From the NCBI GenBank assembly GCA_034008185.1, contig CM067082.1:51198086-51262085 (forward strand): 64,000 nucleotides of DNA. The letters are read 5' to 3'. The notes beneath the pieces are model-generated. The model was given only the letters and a program-made list of their open reading frames with translations, was not told the DNA's origin and made no database searches. The translations under genes were made by a program, and so were the position numbers. How positions within the stretch are numbered: position 1 is the first letter of the stretch; every line of letters begins with the position of its first letter. This stretch comes from Gorsachius magnificus (taxonomy: Eukaryota > Chordata > Aves > Pelecaniformes > Ardeidae). Shown here piece after piece: positions 12,171 through 26,869 of the stretch.

Positions 12171-14769
12171 TTTTTTAAAATGTGTCCTTCATTAGCACTT
12201 GGTATGTTTGTGACATCTCAGACCTTCCCATTTTTGTTCTGTGGTGAAGCAGTTTCTTTTCCTTCTTGTCCTCTGTCCTCCCTGTGTGCCAGCAGTGGGA
12301 ACTGTAAGACAAATATGAGATTTTCTGCCCGGGTTCAGTTATCTGTCCAGTCCCTGCAAGGAAGAGTGGAAAGGAAAGCCTTGTCCAGATCTGTGACATG
12401 TTTACAGAGAAATCTGTAGCACTTTAGCTACCAAATGCTAACAAATCCATACTGAGTGTGCAGACAGTGCTTTTTTTGTATGTGTGTGTGTCTATTAACT
12501 TAAGTTGAATCAGTGCTGTTTTTCTTAAGAACAGTAAAAGGCATGTGGCTGATATCAGCCTGACTGTACTGCCAAATTTTGAGTCCTTTCTGTAAGGATG
12601 CAGTTTCCACAACTTCTCGGTTAAATGTCTTCAGGCCTTTTTTTTTTCCTTCATGAAAAAGATGACATGTTTTTCCAGACTTCTGTCTTAGAGACACTTG
12701 AGCTGACTTCAGCTGAACTTTCCAAAAAATCCAGTGTACCCTGAGACAGATACCTAGTATGAAAAATTCCAGCCCAAATAGTTAAAATCTGGCGAAGCAA
12801 TATAGAGCTGGAAAAAAAGAGGTATTTGCTAGTCTTAGTTAAATGTGTAACTGCCTGTGTATATTATTGTATCTTTGGTTGTTACCACCAAGTGTTTTTA
12901 TCTCAGTGCAAATCCCTTTTTTCAAGCTTGCATTATCAGAAATTATTGTGCTAAGGGTTAGGGGGATTTTTTTTTTTAACCTTTTTTTTTGGTACCTATA
13001 CTGAGAGACTGATTTAGCTACATAATCACAAATGAAATTAATTTACTAAGCTTAACTCAGCTTGCTCACTTCAATTACCAGAGACACCAGAATGATTGTT
13101 ACGCTTATGAGTCCTGTCTTGCTAATCGAATATTAGAATAGATTTGATTTTTCCCTGTTAGCCAAGTGAAGTTTTCATGTGGTTGAGCCTGGTATTTGTT
13201 AATGACCTTCTTAACAAGGAAATTTTCTGGATCCTTTAGTTGCTAGCTAGTCAGACTTACACTTAGAAGCATTTCACTTCATGTATGCATTCACATTGTG
13301 CACAAATGAAATCAAACACAAGTCTTGCAGTCCAAAAGAGTAAAGGAAACCCCAAACGCAGTGAAACCACAATTTCCTGTTGAGGCCATAAAACAGAAGA
13401 GCTATCTGTGATTGCTTTCTCAGTGGCAGCATTGAAGGGGTAGGGCTATGCCAAATGGGTTGATGTTTATGGATACACTGGTCAGAAACTCATAGTTGTG
13501 CAAGAGGTAGTTGGACAAAGTTGCTTTTAAATCCTAATGGCTATTGTAACAACTGCGGGCCAGAGTACTGATAGTATCTGCCTTAACCTCAGTGCTTACT
13601 TCATCTGTGCAAGGACCTTCTGGGGCTTGTATGGATGGAAGAGTAGATTTTTCCCAGCAGACTGTGCATGTTTTAAAGCATCAGGCTATGGATGGCCTCG
13701 TAACTTTAGTGACTGTGGAAGTGGTCGCAAAGCAGCATTAATAAAACACTTCAGATAATAATCGGTCATCAGTTGTTATTTGTTTCTCAAGTGTGCAATT
13801 TTTGTGCAGGAGGAAGGGGAGAGAGTAACGCTGCTCTTCCAACTTCGCTAATAAAAGGTATAACTACATGAGATACCAAAATGATGTGCTATTGCTCCTT
13901 GACTCTTAGGATGGTCTCAGTATCTGATGAGTCTGCTGGACCTCTGGTGGCTTTCAGACACTTCTTCAGGTGCTCGTGGGCATTTCAGGCCTAGCTTTTT
14001 GTCTTTCAACCGAACCTGACTGGACTGGCCATCTCCTTGATTAGGAGGTTAAAAGCAAATTGTAACACTGTTCTGTGTGATGTCCATGTCATTTTTCTCC
14101 ATTCCTTTCTTACATGCTTACTGGACCAGGTTGAACCCTTCTAGGGTCTGTTGGTGTGGCTGACATCCTCAGCTGCAAATGGGAGTCGGACCAGACAGTG
14201 TGTATTTCAGATGTGTGCTCTGATTATGAAACTCGATGCAACATTTTATGAGCTTTGCTCAGATGTCTTTCTGGGGCTCTCCCAGGGCACGTCTCGCTTG
14301 TATAAGGAGCAGCATGTAGTGGCAGCCCTGGCTGGCCCTAGAACCCAAAGCAATCTAGTCATGTCAGGGTGGCACGGGGCCAAGCTAATGATAGGCAAGA
14401 TTTTTATTAGCTTTGGGCAGGTCCTACCAAGAGAGATACACAGCTGCTGGAAATTCAGCTAATAGCACTGCTCAGTGTGGCCATACCATCTCAGGCCAGG
14501 GCCGGATTGAGGGCCATCTCTGTCCTCTTACACTGGGTACTGTAGATGCGCTGGGGGCACCTACATATGGCAAGGTCCTTGACTAGCCCATCTTCTGGCA
14601 GTATTGAGGTCTCCAGGCGTGGCCAGGGTTCCCATGCACCATGCAATAGAGAAGTGACACACCTCGGTGGCTGAGGGACTTGGGGTTTATTCTGAGGGCT
14701 GCCTTTACGTGGCCCTCAAACAGCACATGCAGGAGGAGAGGTGTCTGTGATGAGGTCTCTTATGGCTGA

Positions 14770-14930
14770 AGTGATGGAATGTGGCATTTGGCAGTTTACT
14801 TCTTGGGTAAATCACAGCTCTGTACCTCAGCTTCCTCATTTGTAAAATGGGGTTAATGATACTGTCCTCCTTGTTAAAAAGCTCTTGGTATGTGCTGATG
14901 AAAATACAAACTAAATGTTATTAAGCTAGG
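14770..14930 (+). repeat. MIR-type SINE relic
   Basis: The segment follows the MIR/CORE-SINE consensus in order: GGGTAAATCAC, then TACCTCAGCTTCCTCATTTG, then TAAAATGGGG with TTAATGATACTG, ending in a degenerate AAGCTCTTGGTATGTG stretch and AAATGTTATTAAG. MIR-type elements predate the amniote radiation, so an old inactive copy in a bird is expected. The call is from motif recognition, not from a repeat search. Confidence 0.75.
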
Positions 14931-17900
14931 TGTGATACATAGCAGCTAGGTTTTATTATTGCTATTACTTTCCCAAACATGGATTTGCATCAGAATTTCC
15001 ATCTCATGCTTAGTGTAGATAAGTACTGAAATGTATTTATGCAATAAGAACAGTAAGGGAAGTAAGAACTATACTTCTGACATACTAAAAAGTGACTAAA
15101 TCAAGGTTTAGCTCATTGGGAATTAAGCTGCTGAATTATAAACACCTTAATATGAGGTTCATAACATAAATTCATGGAGATCCCTGAGACCAGAATAACA
15201 TTCTGGGAGTTTCTGTCTCTGCTATGTAATCTAGGAGATAGTAAAGTGTGTTGGGCATCACACCATATTCAGAGAGTTGGGATAACCTCAGGACTCACAT
15301 GAGGCTGATGAAAGAGATAAGATTGTTCTCAGAAGTCCAAATTGAGCTTCGTAGCCAAGTTTGTAGACATACGGTGTAGGATGTAGGATGCAGTGCCTTC
15401 ATCAGCTGCTGCTTTGTGCCGCAGCCACCCGCTCCCCAAACCCTGCAAGCTGCTGGCTGAGCATAAGCACAGGCAGTGTCTTGAAGTGTTTGCCAAAGAG
15501 CATCCTAAAGAATGTTCTCTTCAGTTTCATGTCTGAGGAGTGAAATGAGGCCCAGGTTTCTGGTCCATGAAATCTTCTCAGCCTGTGTTGTCAAGGGAGA
15601 GAGGGCAGGCTCTAGACCGAGCAATTCTCTGCCACGTGGCACTGCATAACCTGACAGACAGCACTGTTACACTTTTGGTTTTTCAACAGGATTTTTGTTG
15701 AAAGTTTAAAAGAAAATATTGCAAGGCACGACATGCCCACATTACTACTGCAGTGTGGTACACTGTTGAAGATGGGTGCACCCTGTTTTATATTCTGTGA
15801 GTACTGAAGGTGGCATTCAGGGAAGGTGAGGTGAGTTGAGTTTGTTTTTCCCCTTATCCAAGGTAGCATTTTTTTCTGTCTTGCTGAGAGCTACTGTCAC
15901 TTTTATCTCTCTAGTGCCATTAAAAAAAAAAAAAAACAACCTAGCCAGTATACTCAAATTAATAAAACCTAACAGTTTGCTACTCTTAAACCTGCTAGAA
16001 GAGCTCTTTCATGGTTGACTAGGTAGCTCAGAAGGTTACTAAGGGGAGATACTTTTTCTTCTCTTAGTCACCTGTTTGAGTCTTTTCCAAGCTAAATAAT
16101 AATATTCATTATGCAATCACATATGTTCCTGTCTCTGTGAAATGAGTTGTGCTCTCTTCAGGTCTTAAGGGACAAGAGCGTATCAAACAGGCATTTTCAA
16201 AGTGACCTTTATCTCCTTTTCCTCGGTGACCTACCACCCTATGACTGCTTGCATTTCTCAGTTCAAACACCTTTCCTCATAGAAAGTAAGGCTCACAAGT
16301 TTGCATTTCCCAAGCTTATTGATGGGGTGGTGTGTTTTTATTGTTGTTGAAGGTAGCTTAACTGCTCTATACCTAAGTTCCTTTAGAACTCTTAGTTATA
16401 TACTGTGTGCACAATGCATATTCCTTTTATTTTTCTGGTTTTTGTGCTTAACTTTTCCCCCTACTAAAACATCATATTTGATGTCTGTTTGCCTGACCGT
16501 TTCACAGGTAGATTAGCTGAAAGAAGTAGCAGGACTGAAATCAAAGCACAATGGGACTGGAAGATCCAGGAGAAATTACCTGGTCCAGGTCCTGCCATGA
16601 GGCTGGATCATGCATATGTAGAGAATCCCTACTCATTGTTTTTGACTTGCCTTTGGAAGCTTCCAGGGATGGGGTCCCAGAACTTGCTAAGGAAGCTAGC
16701 TCCTGTGTTTAGTTATCCTGAGATTTAGACTGTGTCTGACCTGAGACTCCCCTGCTGCAAAAAAAAAGATTCCTTCCATTTTTCTCCACTCAGAAAATTC
16801 ATAATTTTGTCTCTGATGCAACCATGCATGTATTTGTACTGCTCCATCCCCAATTGTGGTCTTCTCTTTTCAGCCTCCGTAAATGAGGTTCTTTCAGCTT
16901 TTCTTGATGTATCCTGCTTGGTACACCTCTTCTTGGTTTTGTTGATTGCTTCAATTAGATAACTATCCAATCCACTTTGTGATAAATACTGATGGGAACA
17001 AATCTGTTAGTGTCTTACAGTGTTACTCTCTTTAATTAGTCCTGTGGCAACATGATAGTTCATGGATCCCAATGATTTTCTTACAGATCTTTTCTGCGTC
17101 TTCTACCTTTTACCGTACAGTTCATGCTCCTTCATTTTGCTTCTTCTACTTGGGATTGTTGTTTGGCCAAAATAACTCCAAACCAGTGTCATTCAACCAT
17201 GCTACTTTCTTTCTTGTTCCCCTTCCTCTTTTGCTATAAAATATGCGCGTGTTCTGTGACAATGTTATCATAGATTATATACTGTAATAGCCCTGTAGGT
17301 GATAACATTTATCACCATATGAAAACACCACTGTAGTGTTTTGTGTTTAAAAGGTGAGAAATGTTGGGGTTCGGTAGTTATATGTATTTTGAGAAGCTTA
17401 TTTCAGAAGAGCTTATGCAACTAAATTTTTTTAATATGATAAAAAGAACTTCAGTCTATTCTTAATGAAGAAGGAGCAGAGCTCGTTTCTCAGATTTGGC
17501 CAGTTTGGCATTTGTCAAGGCCACTATGAGTTGTAAGGAAGTACAGCTCATAATTCCTTCATGATTGTCTCATTTGAGAAAGCAAATGCATGGTGAGCAG
17601 TAAGAAGTAGAATGCACCGGTGTCTTTATTTTTAGGGACAGAAAAGCAGAATAATTGCAATGGAACTAACCTTGCCCAAAGTTTAAAATCACCAAATGCA
17701 GAAACTGAGCAGAAAGTAGAATTTAAGTAGTAGGTATATAATTAATACATTTATGTTTGCATTGCAGATGCATGTAATTTTATATACAACTGCGCAAAAA
17801 TATTAAAGCCCGTTTTCCCTTTTTCCTTTTTGTGTGCACATACAAAACATTAAATTTAAAGAGCTGTACGCCATTAACTGCTAAGATTCACAATTGTTTC

Positions 17901-20900
17901 TAGAACACTGAGAGTAGTGCTTGCAATGATAATTGTAAAACGTAAAGTAATAGCAAACAGCTTCGCATTTAGTATAATGATTAGATAACTAGGGAAAAAA
18001 CAGCTATTATGTGTTCCTGGACCACAGTGGAGGTAGGAAGCAAGAAAAGTATGTGGTGTGACTACATATTATTAAAAATGTAACACTTTATATTTACTTT
18101 GCACTTAAAAATTTGAATGATCTGACTAACAGAAACAGACAATCTGATACAAATGGTTTGGAATACATTAAAAATGTATACAAGACAAATCGCTATTTTA
18201 TAATCATTCAGCAATGTAGTAAATTTGCACTGCAGGTTTGATTCATAACAAATTTGCATAACATTTATGTGGGGTTTTCATTGTGCTAATACAGTTCTTT
18301 TAGCCACTTTTTCATGCGTCCTACCATTCTATTCTATACCTTTGGGGGTACTTGGAAAAAAGGGAGAGTGGGGGCTGGGAGTTAGTGGGAAGAATATGAC
18401 AGAGTTGTAAGATGAAGATTTGTAATCACAGAAATGAAAAGCCAGGAAAAAATGGATTGAGAAGTGTAAATAACTTAAAATTGAGGGAGGAGAGGAGAAA
18501 AGCGTGTATTCTGGGCTCCCATGTGAATTACATTACACAGTATTCAATTCATCATTTAGGAGGGCGTGAGGAGAAAGATGGGTATCAAGAGTGCATGGAC
18601 CGAAGGGGCTTCCATGAACAGCTATGTTAAATGAAGGTGCTTGTTAATATGCCTTGATTTGCATATGCTTTATATTCTTTCCTAAATATTCTAGGGGCAA
18701 ATGAATGTTTACATTGTGTATTTTGCCTTTTAATGTTGTAGCTCTTAATTCTCTTAATTCCTTTCCATTCAAAAGACCAATTTGGAAAAAGAAGGGTGAA
18801 TTTGCTTTGAGAAGGAAATAGCAAATACAGAGGCGTGAGGAGAGAACAGGCATTAAAGAGTAGCTGGAATGGATCCATTTGAGAGAGGTCTGGTTTGACA
18901 TTTCTACTGTAGCACCGTCTTATTGCCGATGTGCAAAGACAGTAGTTCATTGAATAGGAATTCATCTAAATCCCAGCTGTGAAATCTGTCTGGGGGGACA
19001 AGAGATATTTACCAGTATGCTTACATCTGCTTTCCAATAACTTCTAGAATTCCACTTATCACCCACCCCACCTCCCCAGTCTTCATCTCTTTTCTGTATT
19101 CATCTTTTCTTACTGCAGCGTCCACACGAATCAGACAAAGAATAAATCCATTGACCTGTACACAGAAGATCATAAGCACAGATTTCATGCTGGTTTGCTA
19201 TCAACATCATTACTTAAAATCAGTTTTATATCTTCGGATAGCTTGTATAAATATTTATTACTTGCAATATTTTCATCTTGAATTTTAAAAACCTAACACA
19301 AAGTTTAAAAGTTAAGAAGTAAGCTAAGCAGCCTGGCCAGTGCACTGGTGAATGTATTTATGTACTGGGTTTGAGTAGGAGAATGATAAGCAAGTTGCCT
19401 ATTTGTGTACCTCATATGTAGCAATAAACGACTTATATGTATTTTTTCCTTTCTTATAACAGAATTTGTAAATTCTTTTGGAAGACAATAGCAGAATTTC
19501 CATGCTTGGTCACGAGGTACAAGTTTAATAAGTTTTTCTAGGTATTCTGCAGTGCCTAAATTGTCTCTTCCAGGCAGCTCCGCTTCCCGTAGTTTATTCT
19601 CTCAGTTTGCTCAGATGTCCTGGTGGTTATGCTGAATACAAGTTCTGATGGCTAGATGGATAGGCTGGAGTCCTCCTGCCAAAGAGAGTCATAAAGCCGT
19701 GTTTTGAGTTAGTTAAATGCAAGGTTTTTCAGCATCCTAAATGAAGAGGAATGGCTTTTGATTTAGCTTGCCCTTCAGTGGTTTTGCTTTGTCTCTTCTG
19801 AAGCTGGGAAGGAGGAAACATGGTCCTCCACGCTGATGGTTCCTGTTCCAGCTGGGCAGTCTGCTGCCTGTGCTTCAGGTAGAGAGTGAAGACTGACCAG
19901 GGTGCCTCTTCCCTTCTTCTGGCAGTCCTTAGCTGAAGAAGTAGGTGTTCTGGAGAGAGTGAAGGATAGGAGATAAAAATCGAAGGGATGCCATTTCAGG
20001 TGGGATTGCGCTCTCCCAACTTTGGAACCAGACACTTCCAGAAAACAGTTTGGCCCATCCTTAAAGAGTGGAGATGTAGGGCCTGGTGAAGAGCCTCCAT
20101 CTGTCTCCATTGACTATAGCGGGAGCTGAGTCAGCCTGCTGAGATTTGGAGTGTAGCTGTGCGATGGATACTGCCAGTGGCATTAAAATTCACCCTACCA
20201 ATCTAGCTGTTTTGTGGAAGTGTTTCACAGGCACATTTTACGCTCTTCACCCAATATTTTAGCAAAGAGAGAAAGCGTTATAGCGCAGGGTGTGCAGAGA
20301 TGTGCAAAAGATCGGTGGCTGAGCCAGGAAATAAGCTCAGGCCTCTTCTGTTTCACTCGCCGCATTACTATCAGTTGGGGAAACAAATGATTGAAACTGG
20401 GCAGCATCCAGAGTCAGGTGCACCCTTAAGCTTTGCATGTCATTAAAATGGCTAAAAATTAGGTATCTTTTTTCAAAACAATTTAAAAATAGAAGGCAGC
20501 AGATAACAAGCAGACTGTTTGTCTTCGCTGTATCTTATAGCTTAAAAAAATCAACGGGAGTGTTCTGCACATTGTGATTTCCCTGGCTGCGCCTCACCTA
20601 GAAGATCACAGTTTGGTAACTACGTATAAAATGATTTTGTAGCCAAATCAAGAAAACTAGATGACACAGTTCATGAGTTATGCCAGAAATTTGTAATATA
20701 AATTTAAAATGCCCCTTTAATATTTCCTTCTCCTTTTTTGGTTCTTCTCATATGGTGAGGTGCCTTCCTGAACTATGATTGCTGACTTTCTTATACGACA
20801 AGCAAAATCAGAAGGGAAGTGTGTCTGTTCCTCTCTGGACATGTAAAGTACTCCTAATTGCTCCCCTCCTCCAACTCATAAAAATCTCGGGTTTTTATCT

Positions 20901-22984
20901 AAAACTGTTCTAATAATATGACTCATTAGAGAAGGTTTCCTTGTCCATTAAAACTGCTCATACTCAAAGCTGCTGTGTAATCATAAAGTAGGCAACGATG
21001 ATGAGGCTAAGGTAAATTAGCGTTTTCGGTTGATATCAAAGTTGTAAATGCATTTTCTTCACTGCTAAATGACTGTAATAATCAGTTTACTCTTTGTATT
21101 AACATTACTAACCATTGCAAAACTCTTCCTAAGTGAAAGGTGGTGGAGATCTGGTGGTCTGTGCTGTGCATGATGCTGAAGGGTTGAGAACAAGATGAAT
21201 GTAATTGATGCTGTGTCTGCTAAGACTTGCCAGGCTGCTAACCTCTAATGAATGGCTCGAGAAAATGTTTGAGCAACTCAGTAGTAGCAATAAGGCATTT
21301 TAATGACACTTTTATCGTATTCTTTATTCCGAGTTTTTGCAACTGTCTTATTTTAAAATTGATTTTTGCACAGTTCCCATTTTAGTATGAATGTTTCCAC
21401 TTTGAACATTCAACCCTGATTTGGGCTGTGGTTTTTTTGCAGTTGCTGTATGCTTTCTTCATTCAGAGGAAAAAATGGAATGAAGAATAGAAGATAGAGA
21501 ATTTAGGGATTTTTCAAGAAATACAGGAAACTGTATGCAATGAAAGCATAAGTTTTATGAATCGGAACCTTAAATCATAAATAAAATGTTAATTTGTAGA
21601 CATGTGTAGATGTGAAGCAGATGGAAAAATAGAAATGTGCCGGAAAAGTAAGTATTTGCAGAAGCTAATGAAGTTAATTGGTCTCATTTGGCTACACTAT
21701 TTTCCCAAACCCCCCAAAGACTGGGCTTTTTAATTCTTTAATTAAAAATGAGTAAGGTATGCTAATATTATAACCTTTCTTTTTTTCCAGTTTTCTATAT
21801 ACATACATCTTATTAATAGAACCACCCTTAGCAGTCCAATATTAGCAAGCACATTAGTAATCTGGAAGTTCTAAGGAGGGTGCCAGTATTTTGAAACAAT
21901 AATTAAAAAATTAGCAATCCATGAGTTAATACATGCTTTAAAACCCTAATCATTATTTCCTTTTCCTGTTTCTACGTGATAAACAAAGAAAGGATCTGTT
22001 TTCCTCCAATTTAGGGAATGTAAATTAAAGTACACAGAACAGTTTAGGCTGCGGAAGATTTTAATTTTAAATAGAAATATTTAAACCAATTTTGGTTAGC
22101 TGGGTTACAGGCTGAATCTGCAGTGGAACGCCAGAAACATACGTCAGTGAATTGATACACGGCTACATGAGTTCCCTCAAAGTGGTTTTTTTTAATGGGA
22201 GGAAAATATTGGGAGCTATGTATTCTCCTCCTTACTAATGGGCATTTGAAAAAAGAAGTTCAGTCCCTGTGCTCTAAGGTGGCACTCGGGACTGCAGTGA
22301 ACGTCGCTGGATGTGCCGTGGCATTTTGCGGGGGACTCAGGGATACCCACCACTGTAGCCCAGCCATCACTAACATTACCGCCTTGCTCTCGATTCCCTA
22401 TGAAGCTTTCTGTATGTGGATGATTGAGTTTGAGCAACTACTTACGGTTTCAAAGGATTTGGATAATGTTACACTGTAGGGTTGGAAATCTCTTTGAATA
22501 CTGTGTTGCAACGGGACAAAGACATAGTTTCAACGCATTTATTAGGCCCCTGCTGTAGAAGCAAGGAACAATAAACCATCTTTTTTAAGTTAAGAGATCT
22601 TGGAACAGGCCGCTCCAATAAATCCTGGGTTTAAGAAGTGAGGTACGTGCTGCAGTGCTGAAGTTGTTTATTCATCTGGAGTGTATTAGGCTCTTGATTA
22701 ATAAGAAGACATCTGCAATTTTACATAAGAAACAGAGCGGGCAGTTTGGCAGTTGGAAATGGAAATAGGGAGAGAAGAGCCAAACCTATACAAAGTCGTT
22801 GTCTAGTCCTTGTTGCCACTGATGTTGATAATAATTATTATTACAGTGGTTAAAAATATACATATTGATAAAATGTTGCGATCTGAGGGGTTCAGCAGCC
22901 ATTTTTACAAGAACCACACATCTTTGAGAACTGGTAGCTTTTCAGACAGCTCTGTAAAATGAAAAGCCGTCTCTGTGTGCCTGA

Positions 22985-23095
22985 TCTGATCTCACAGGTC
23001 TCACACTGATGTCTGACACAAGTAACACATTTGAAGTTGATGAATTTACACTGATATAAGACTGATGTAAGGTAACATCAAGAGTGAGTCCGTAT
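22985..23095. repeat. Degenerate interspersed repeat (TTTACACTGATATAAGACTG motif)
   Basis: The stretch around 23030-23090 resembles a motif that recurs widely in reptile and bird genomes: a GAAGTYRATG block, then TTTACACYRGTRTAAGACTG, then GTAA..ATCA. I recognise the pattern but cannot name its family with confidence. No coding capacity is visible. Confidence 0.45.
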
Positions 23096-24969
23096 CTCTC
23101 CAAAATGCGAGAGTGAAATCTTCAGTAGAGAAGCAGAATGCCTGCCAGGGACACATCTTTCATAGGAATTATCTTGCATCTTAAAGAAGGCTTAAAACAT
23201 CCAACCAGTAAATCGAGCAAGAATTTGTAAAGCCTTGAAAAAGAAACTGCTGCAGAACACATCAAGTGAGTGTGATGACTGAGAGCCTTACTGAAAGCCA
23301 GTAAGGTTTGGGGGGGTTTGTTTTTTTAAAATGGAGCAATTAACTATGCAAGCACATAATTTGGTGGAGAAAATAGAACTGTTGTCAGCAGAGTTTCAGA
23401 CAAATTGGTTCCCAGTTAGAAATTGATTGGGAGGGCCAGCAAACAAAGCATTAGTGAACTAATTTCAGGAAGTCACATGCATTGTTAATAATCCATAAAA
23501 GGGCAAATTCTGAACAATTGAATGTCTCACTCCAAAAAAAATGTTGATACTACAACTCAAATAGGAGATCGGCCCTTCTTCCAGCAGAAGAGGGTAAGTT
23601 AACTCAGGCCGAAGTGATTGGGAGTACAGGAAATTTTCAATATTTGGTGTTGAAAACTTGACCAAAGCAATTTGATCCTCTTGGCACTGTGAGTTTAGTC
23701 CAAGCGTAGGGCGATGGTGAAAAGATGAGAGGAACTATGAAGACACATCTGAAAGTTTTCCAGAGTCAGCTATAAAGCAGAATTTCACTAAGTTCATAAA
23801 GTGGAGAGCACACAGGAATCATTCTGATCATTTTGCAAGCCATCTATCTCCCTTTCACGACTCCATAAATATTTGTGGCAACTCTTAATAAGGAAATGTA
23901 GGATTAGCAAAACAATGCGTGTTGGTTAGCCTTCAAGGCAGTTACATCTGGCAGTGGGGAGCCATGCCATATGATCAAGCAGCTCTTTACAGACCATCTG
24001 CAAGTACTTCTTGGACCTGCAACAGGGCCATTAACTGCAGTGTAAGATGTTGCTCTAACTACACCTGAACACACTGAGACTTGACATCCAACTGTATAGT
24101 GAGCCGCTGTAGAGCCTGTTTTAGCTGAATTGTGGGAGAGGCACATTTTGCCCCTTAGTGTAATCAAAAATGTTGTTTTAACATCTGTATTTCCCTCATT
24201 GTACTGCTGGGCCAGCTGAGAGACCACCTCCTCCAATGCAGTAGTGTTGTGGTAGGTTGTACCCTGTGAGATGCCTCTAGCCAGCCGGCCGGAGCCAGGA
24301 GCAGTGTGGTCCCCGCGAGGAGTTCTCACTTTTGGAACGCATCTGCAAGCTCTGGCTTAGTTAACCTTGCAGGCTTTTCTGGAAGAGTGACTTGAGAAAT
24401 ACGGGTTTGTTTATTTTTTATCTGGAATTAGTTACAGACGTAATTTACACCTCAGGGTCTTGGAGGAAAGTTGTGGAAGAAGGGAAAGCTTTCTTTTTGG
24501 ATGTGTCTTTTATTTATTTTTAGGTCTATATGAAATACACATACACAGTATTTTTCATATACATGTTAGCTTTCCAGATAGTCACTTCAAAATGCATTTT
24601 GTATATGCAAGTCAGTGGTTAGGTATTCAGACTTGGTTAAACACCCGTTTCATAGTTAATTAGTATAAAATAAAATCATAGTGTGCTTTTGCTGAAAATA
24701 CTTATCTGTGGGAAGTTAAAAAAATTCCTATGATACAAAGACTTTTTTAACGTAACTTATTGAAGAGCAGGAACTGTCATGGTAGCATATAAATAGGGCA
24801 GATGGAGATAGCCCCTCGAGGCTATGGGACTTGAGTTAATAAACCTTGAAAAGTTACCATAATTTTCATTTTGTATTTTCCTCATGAACCCAAGTAATAT
24901 AGCTCATTCGTTTTGAATATTACCACTGGACTCCCAGGCAATAAGTTTGATTTTCTTAAACCCTACATC

Positions 24970-25070
24970 TAACCAGATCCAGACCAAAGCTAAAATAGTG
25001 GTCCCATTAAAGTTAATAGCAAAATTCCATTGGCTTCAGCAGGGCCAGGATTTTATTCTGAGGCTGTAGA
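24970..25070. repeat. Degenerate interspersed repeat (CATTGGCTTCAGCAGGGCCAGGAT motif region)
   Basis: The order AAAGTTAATAGCAAAATTCC, then CATTGGCTTCAGCAGGGCC, then AGGATTTTA matches a motif I recognise as abundant in turtle, crocodile and bird DNA. Similar shorter traces occur near 53675-53700 and 57600-57625. The family name is not certain. Confidence 0.45.
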
Positions 25071-26869
25071 TTTTAGTATATTACAGAATTTTGGTAACAT
25101 AAGTCAAATGAAACAGCCTAGTGTTCAAAAGGTTGGCCAATCCTTTTTCTGCTCGTCCTCCTCTGTATCTGTTGGATGTGCCTGCTAATATTTCATTGAC
25201 TTAAATGCCTTGCTAGAAGTTTCCTCAGTGTGTTCAGTATATCATGCCTGCCACACACAGAATATTAACTCTTTTTTTGCAATTACAGACATGGGGAAGG
25301 GGAGGAATGTACTTGAGCTTACGAAAATGATCGCTTAGGGTTAAATTCTTGATGGAATATGAGTAGGAGCTCATGATAAAGCTAAGTTGGGGTCACAGAT
25401 TCTTTTTACCTCATATAAGATGAGCTGAGGTGATGCAAACCGCCTCTTCAGTGGAACACAGTTTTAACTTGTGAAGAAAGTCAGCAAATTAAAATATTTC
25501 AGAGGCAGTAATTTTGTATGAAACAGTGATAGACATCTGGAAGTTTTCTGTGGAAATAAAGCAGTCCAGTATGGGGATGGTAAGCCTGGGCTAAAGTAGC
25601 GGACATTAGAGCCAAGGAACAAAAGCCAAATAGTTATGTAGAAAATTCAGGGAGAGTGCAGCTTTTCTTCAGCCATCCCGCTCTCTGAGTAGCAGACACG
25701 GTATTGTACCACTGCCTTCTAAAATCCAAGCTCACGACTGAAAAAACCCAAGAAAACAGATCCTGCCATAATAAAAACACATGTAAAATTCCTGGAAATG
25801 TTTCCTGTTACAGGCTGCCTGGTTAATATAGGCTGCCTGCACGTTGGTACAAAGTCAGCAATTGTTTGCTTTGGTGTTTGTATGCCTTTTTGCCAGGAAG
25901 ATGAAGATCAGACCGGAAGGTTATCGGTCTCCTTTGCAGCCATGTTAGGATCAGAAGGAATAAAACCCCTAACTGTCTTGATTTTATTTCAGATTGTTTT
26001 GATTGGGTTTATGCCCATGAGATAAAAAGCCACAAAATAGGCTTTTTTCCTGCCATGGCAAAAACCAGAGAAGGGCTTTTGCTTTGGAGTTGATACAGAG
26101 CAGTCCAAAAAATGTCCTGCAAGCCAGACCCAGTCCACAGCATGATTCTGCCTGGATTACCAATGTTTTGAAGTGACCCTGTGCTGGGACTGTAGCTCGG
26201 CAGGCACAGCTGTTACTGGCTCCCTGCATGGTCGGGATGCTCCGGGTGCACCCTTCACTCCCCAGCTCCTTGCTCCTCGAGCTGCTGCTGTGTCCGTGTT
26301 GGAGGTGAGGGCTCTTGTCCCACGACTCTGGAGCCTGGCCCAAGGAGGTGACCCAAAACCGGCATCTGGCCTAGAGCAGTTAAATGGTTTGACCAAATGG
26401 GTAATACCTTATTCCAAGATGAGTGTTTGCTTTTTTCCACAAGGGAGTCTTCCATTATATTTCCCTTTTTTCTCTGTCTTTATGTGGGTTGTGAGATATT
26501 GGGGGAGTTAGAGGTTGCAGTTCCGTTAACTGACTGGAGACATTACAATATATGGTATTTTCATTCGGTCTGCTCGGAACTGTGCTGGCTTACAGGAGGC
26601 CTGTGGTATATTTGCAGCCATGGAACGTATCTCTCCAGTAGGCATGTTTCAGAGGAGTGAAACTGGTTGTAGCACTGCACATACAAGACTGAGGAAAACG
26701 AGGGGAAACACGTAGACGATATGCCTTGAGAGGCTGCCTTCTTAATGGGCATGCAATACAGGAGCAGGAAGCGTTCTGGGATGTGGAGCGACATTTTGAG
26801 GCTAGCACAGGATACAAGTCGGGAGTATTATTGACCAACATCGTAATGTTCCTTCCCCAGCAAGAAGGG

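Larger units (their letters stand above)
9701..22984 (+). other. ZNF521: ZNF521 intron 3, second block
   Basis: Intronic DNA with no gene seen. It contains a (CT)12 microsatellite, an interrupted TG repeat, a probable antisense MIR fragment near 12040-12170 and a sense MIR-type SINE at about 14770-14930. Long AT-rich stretches (for example 17735-17990, with TAATTA cores) look like possible conserved non-coding elements, but this cannot be judged without alignment. The interval 13900-14760 is mid-GC, has no convincing frame and stays unassigned; it may be part of an older composite repeat. Confidence 0.7.
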
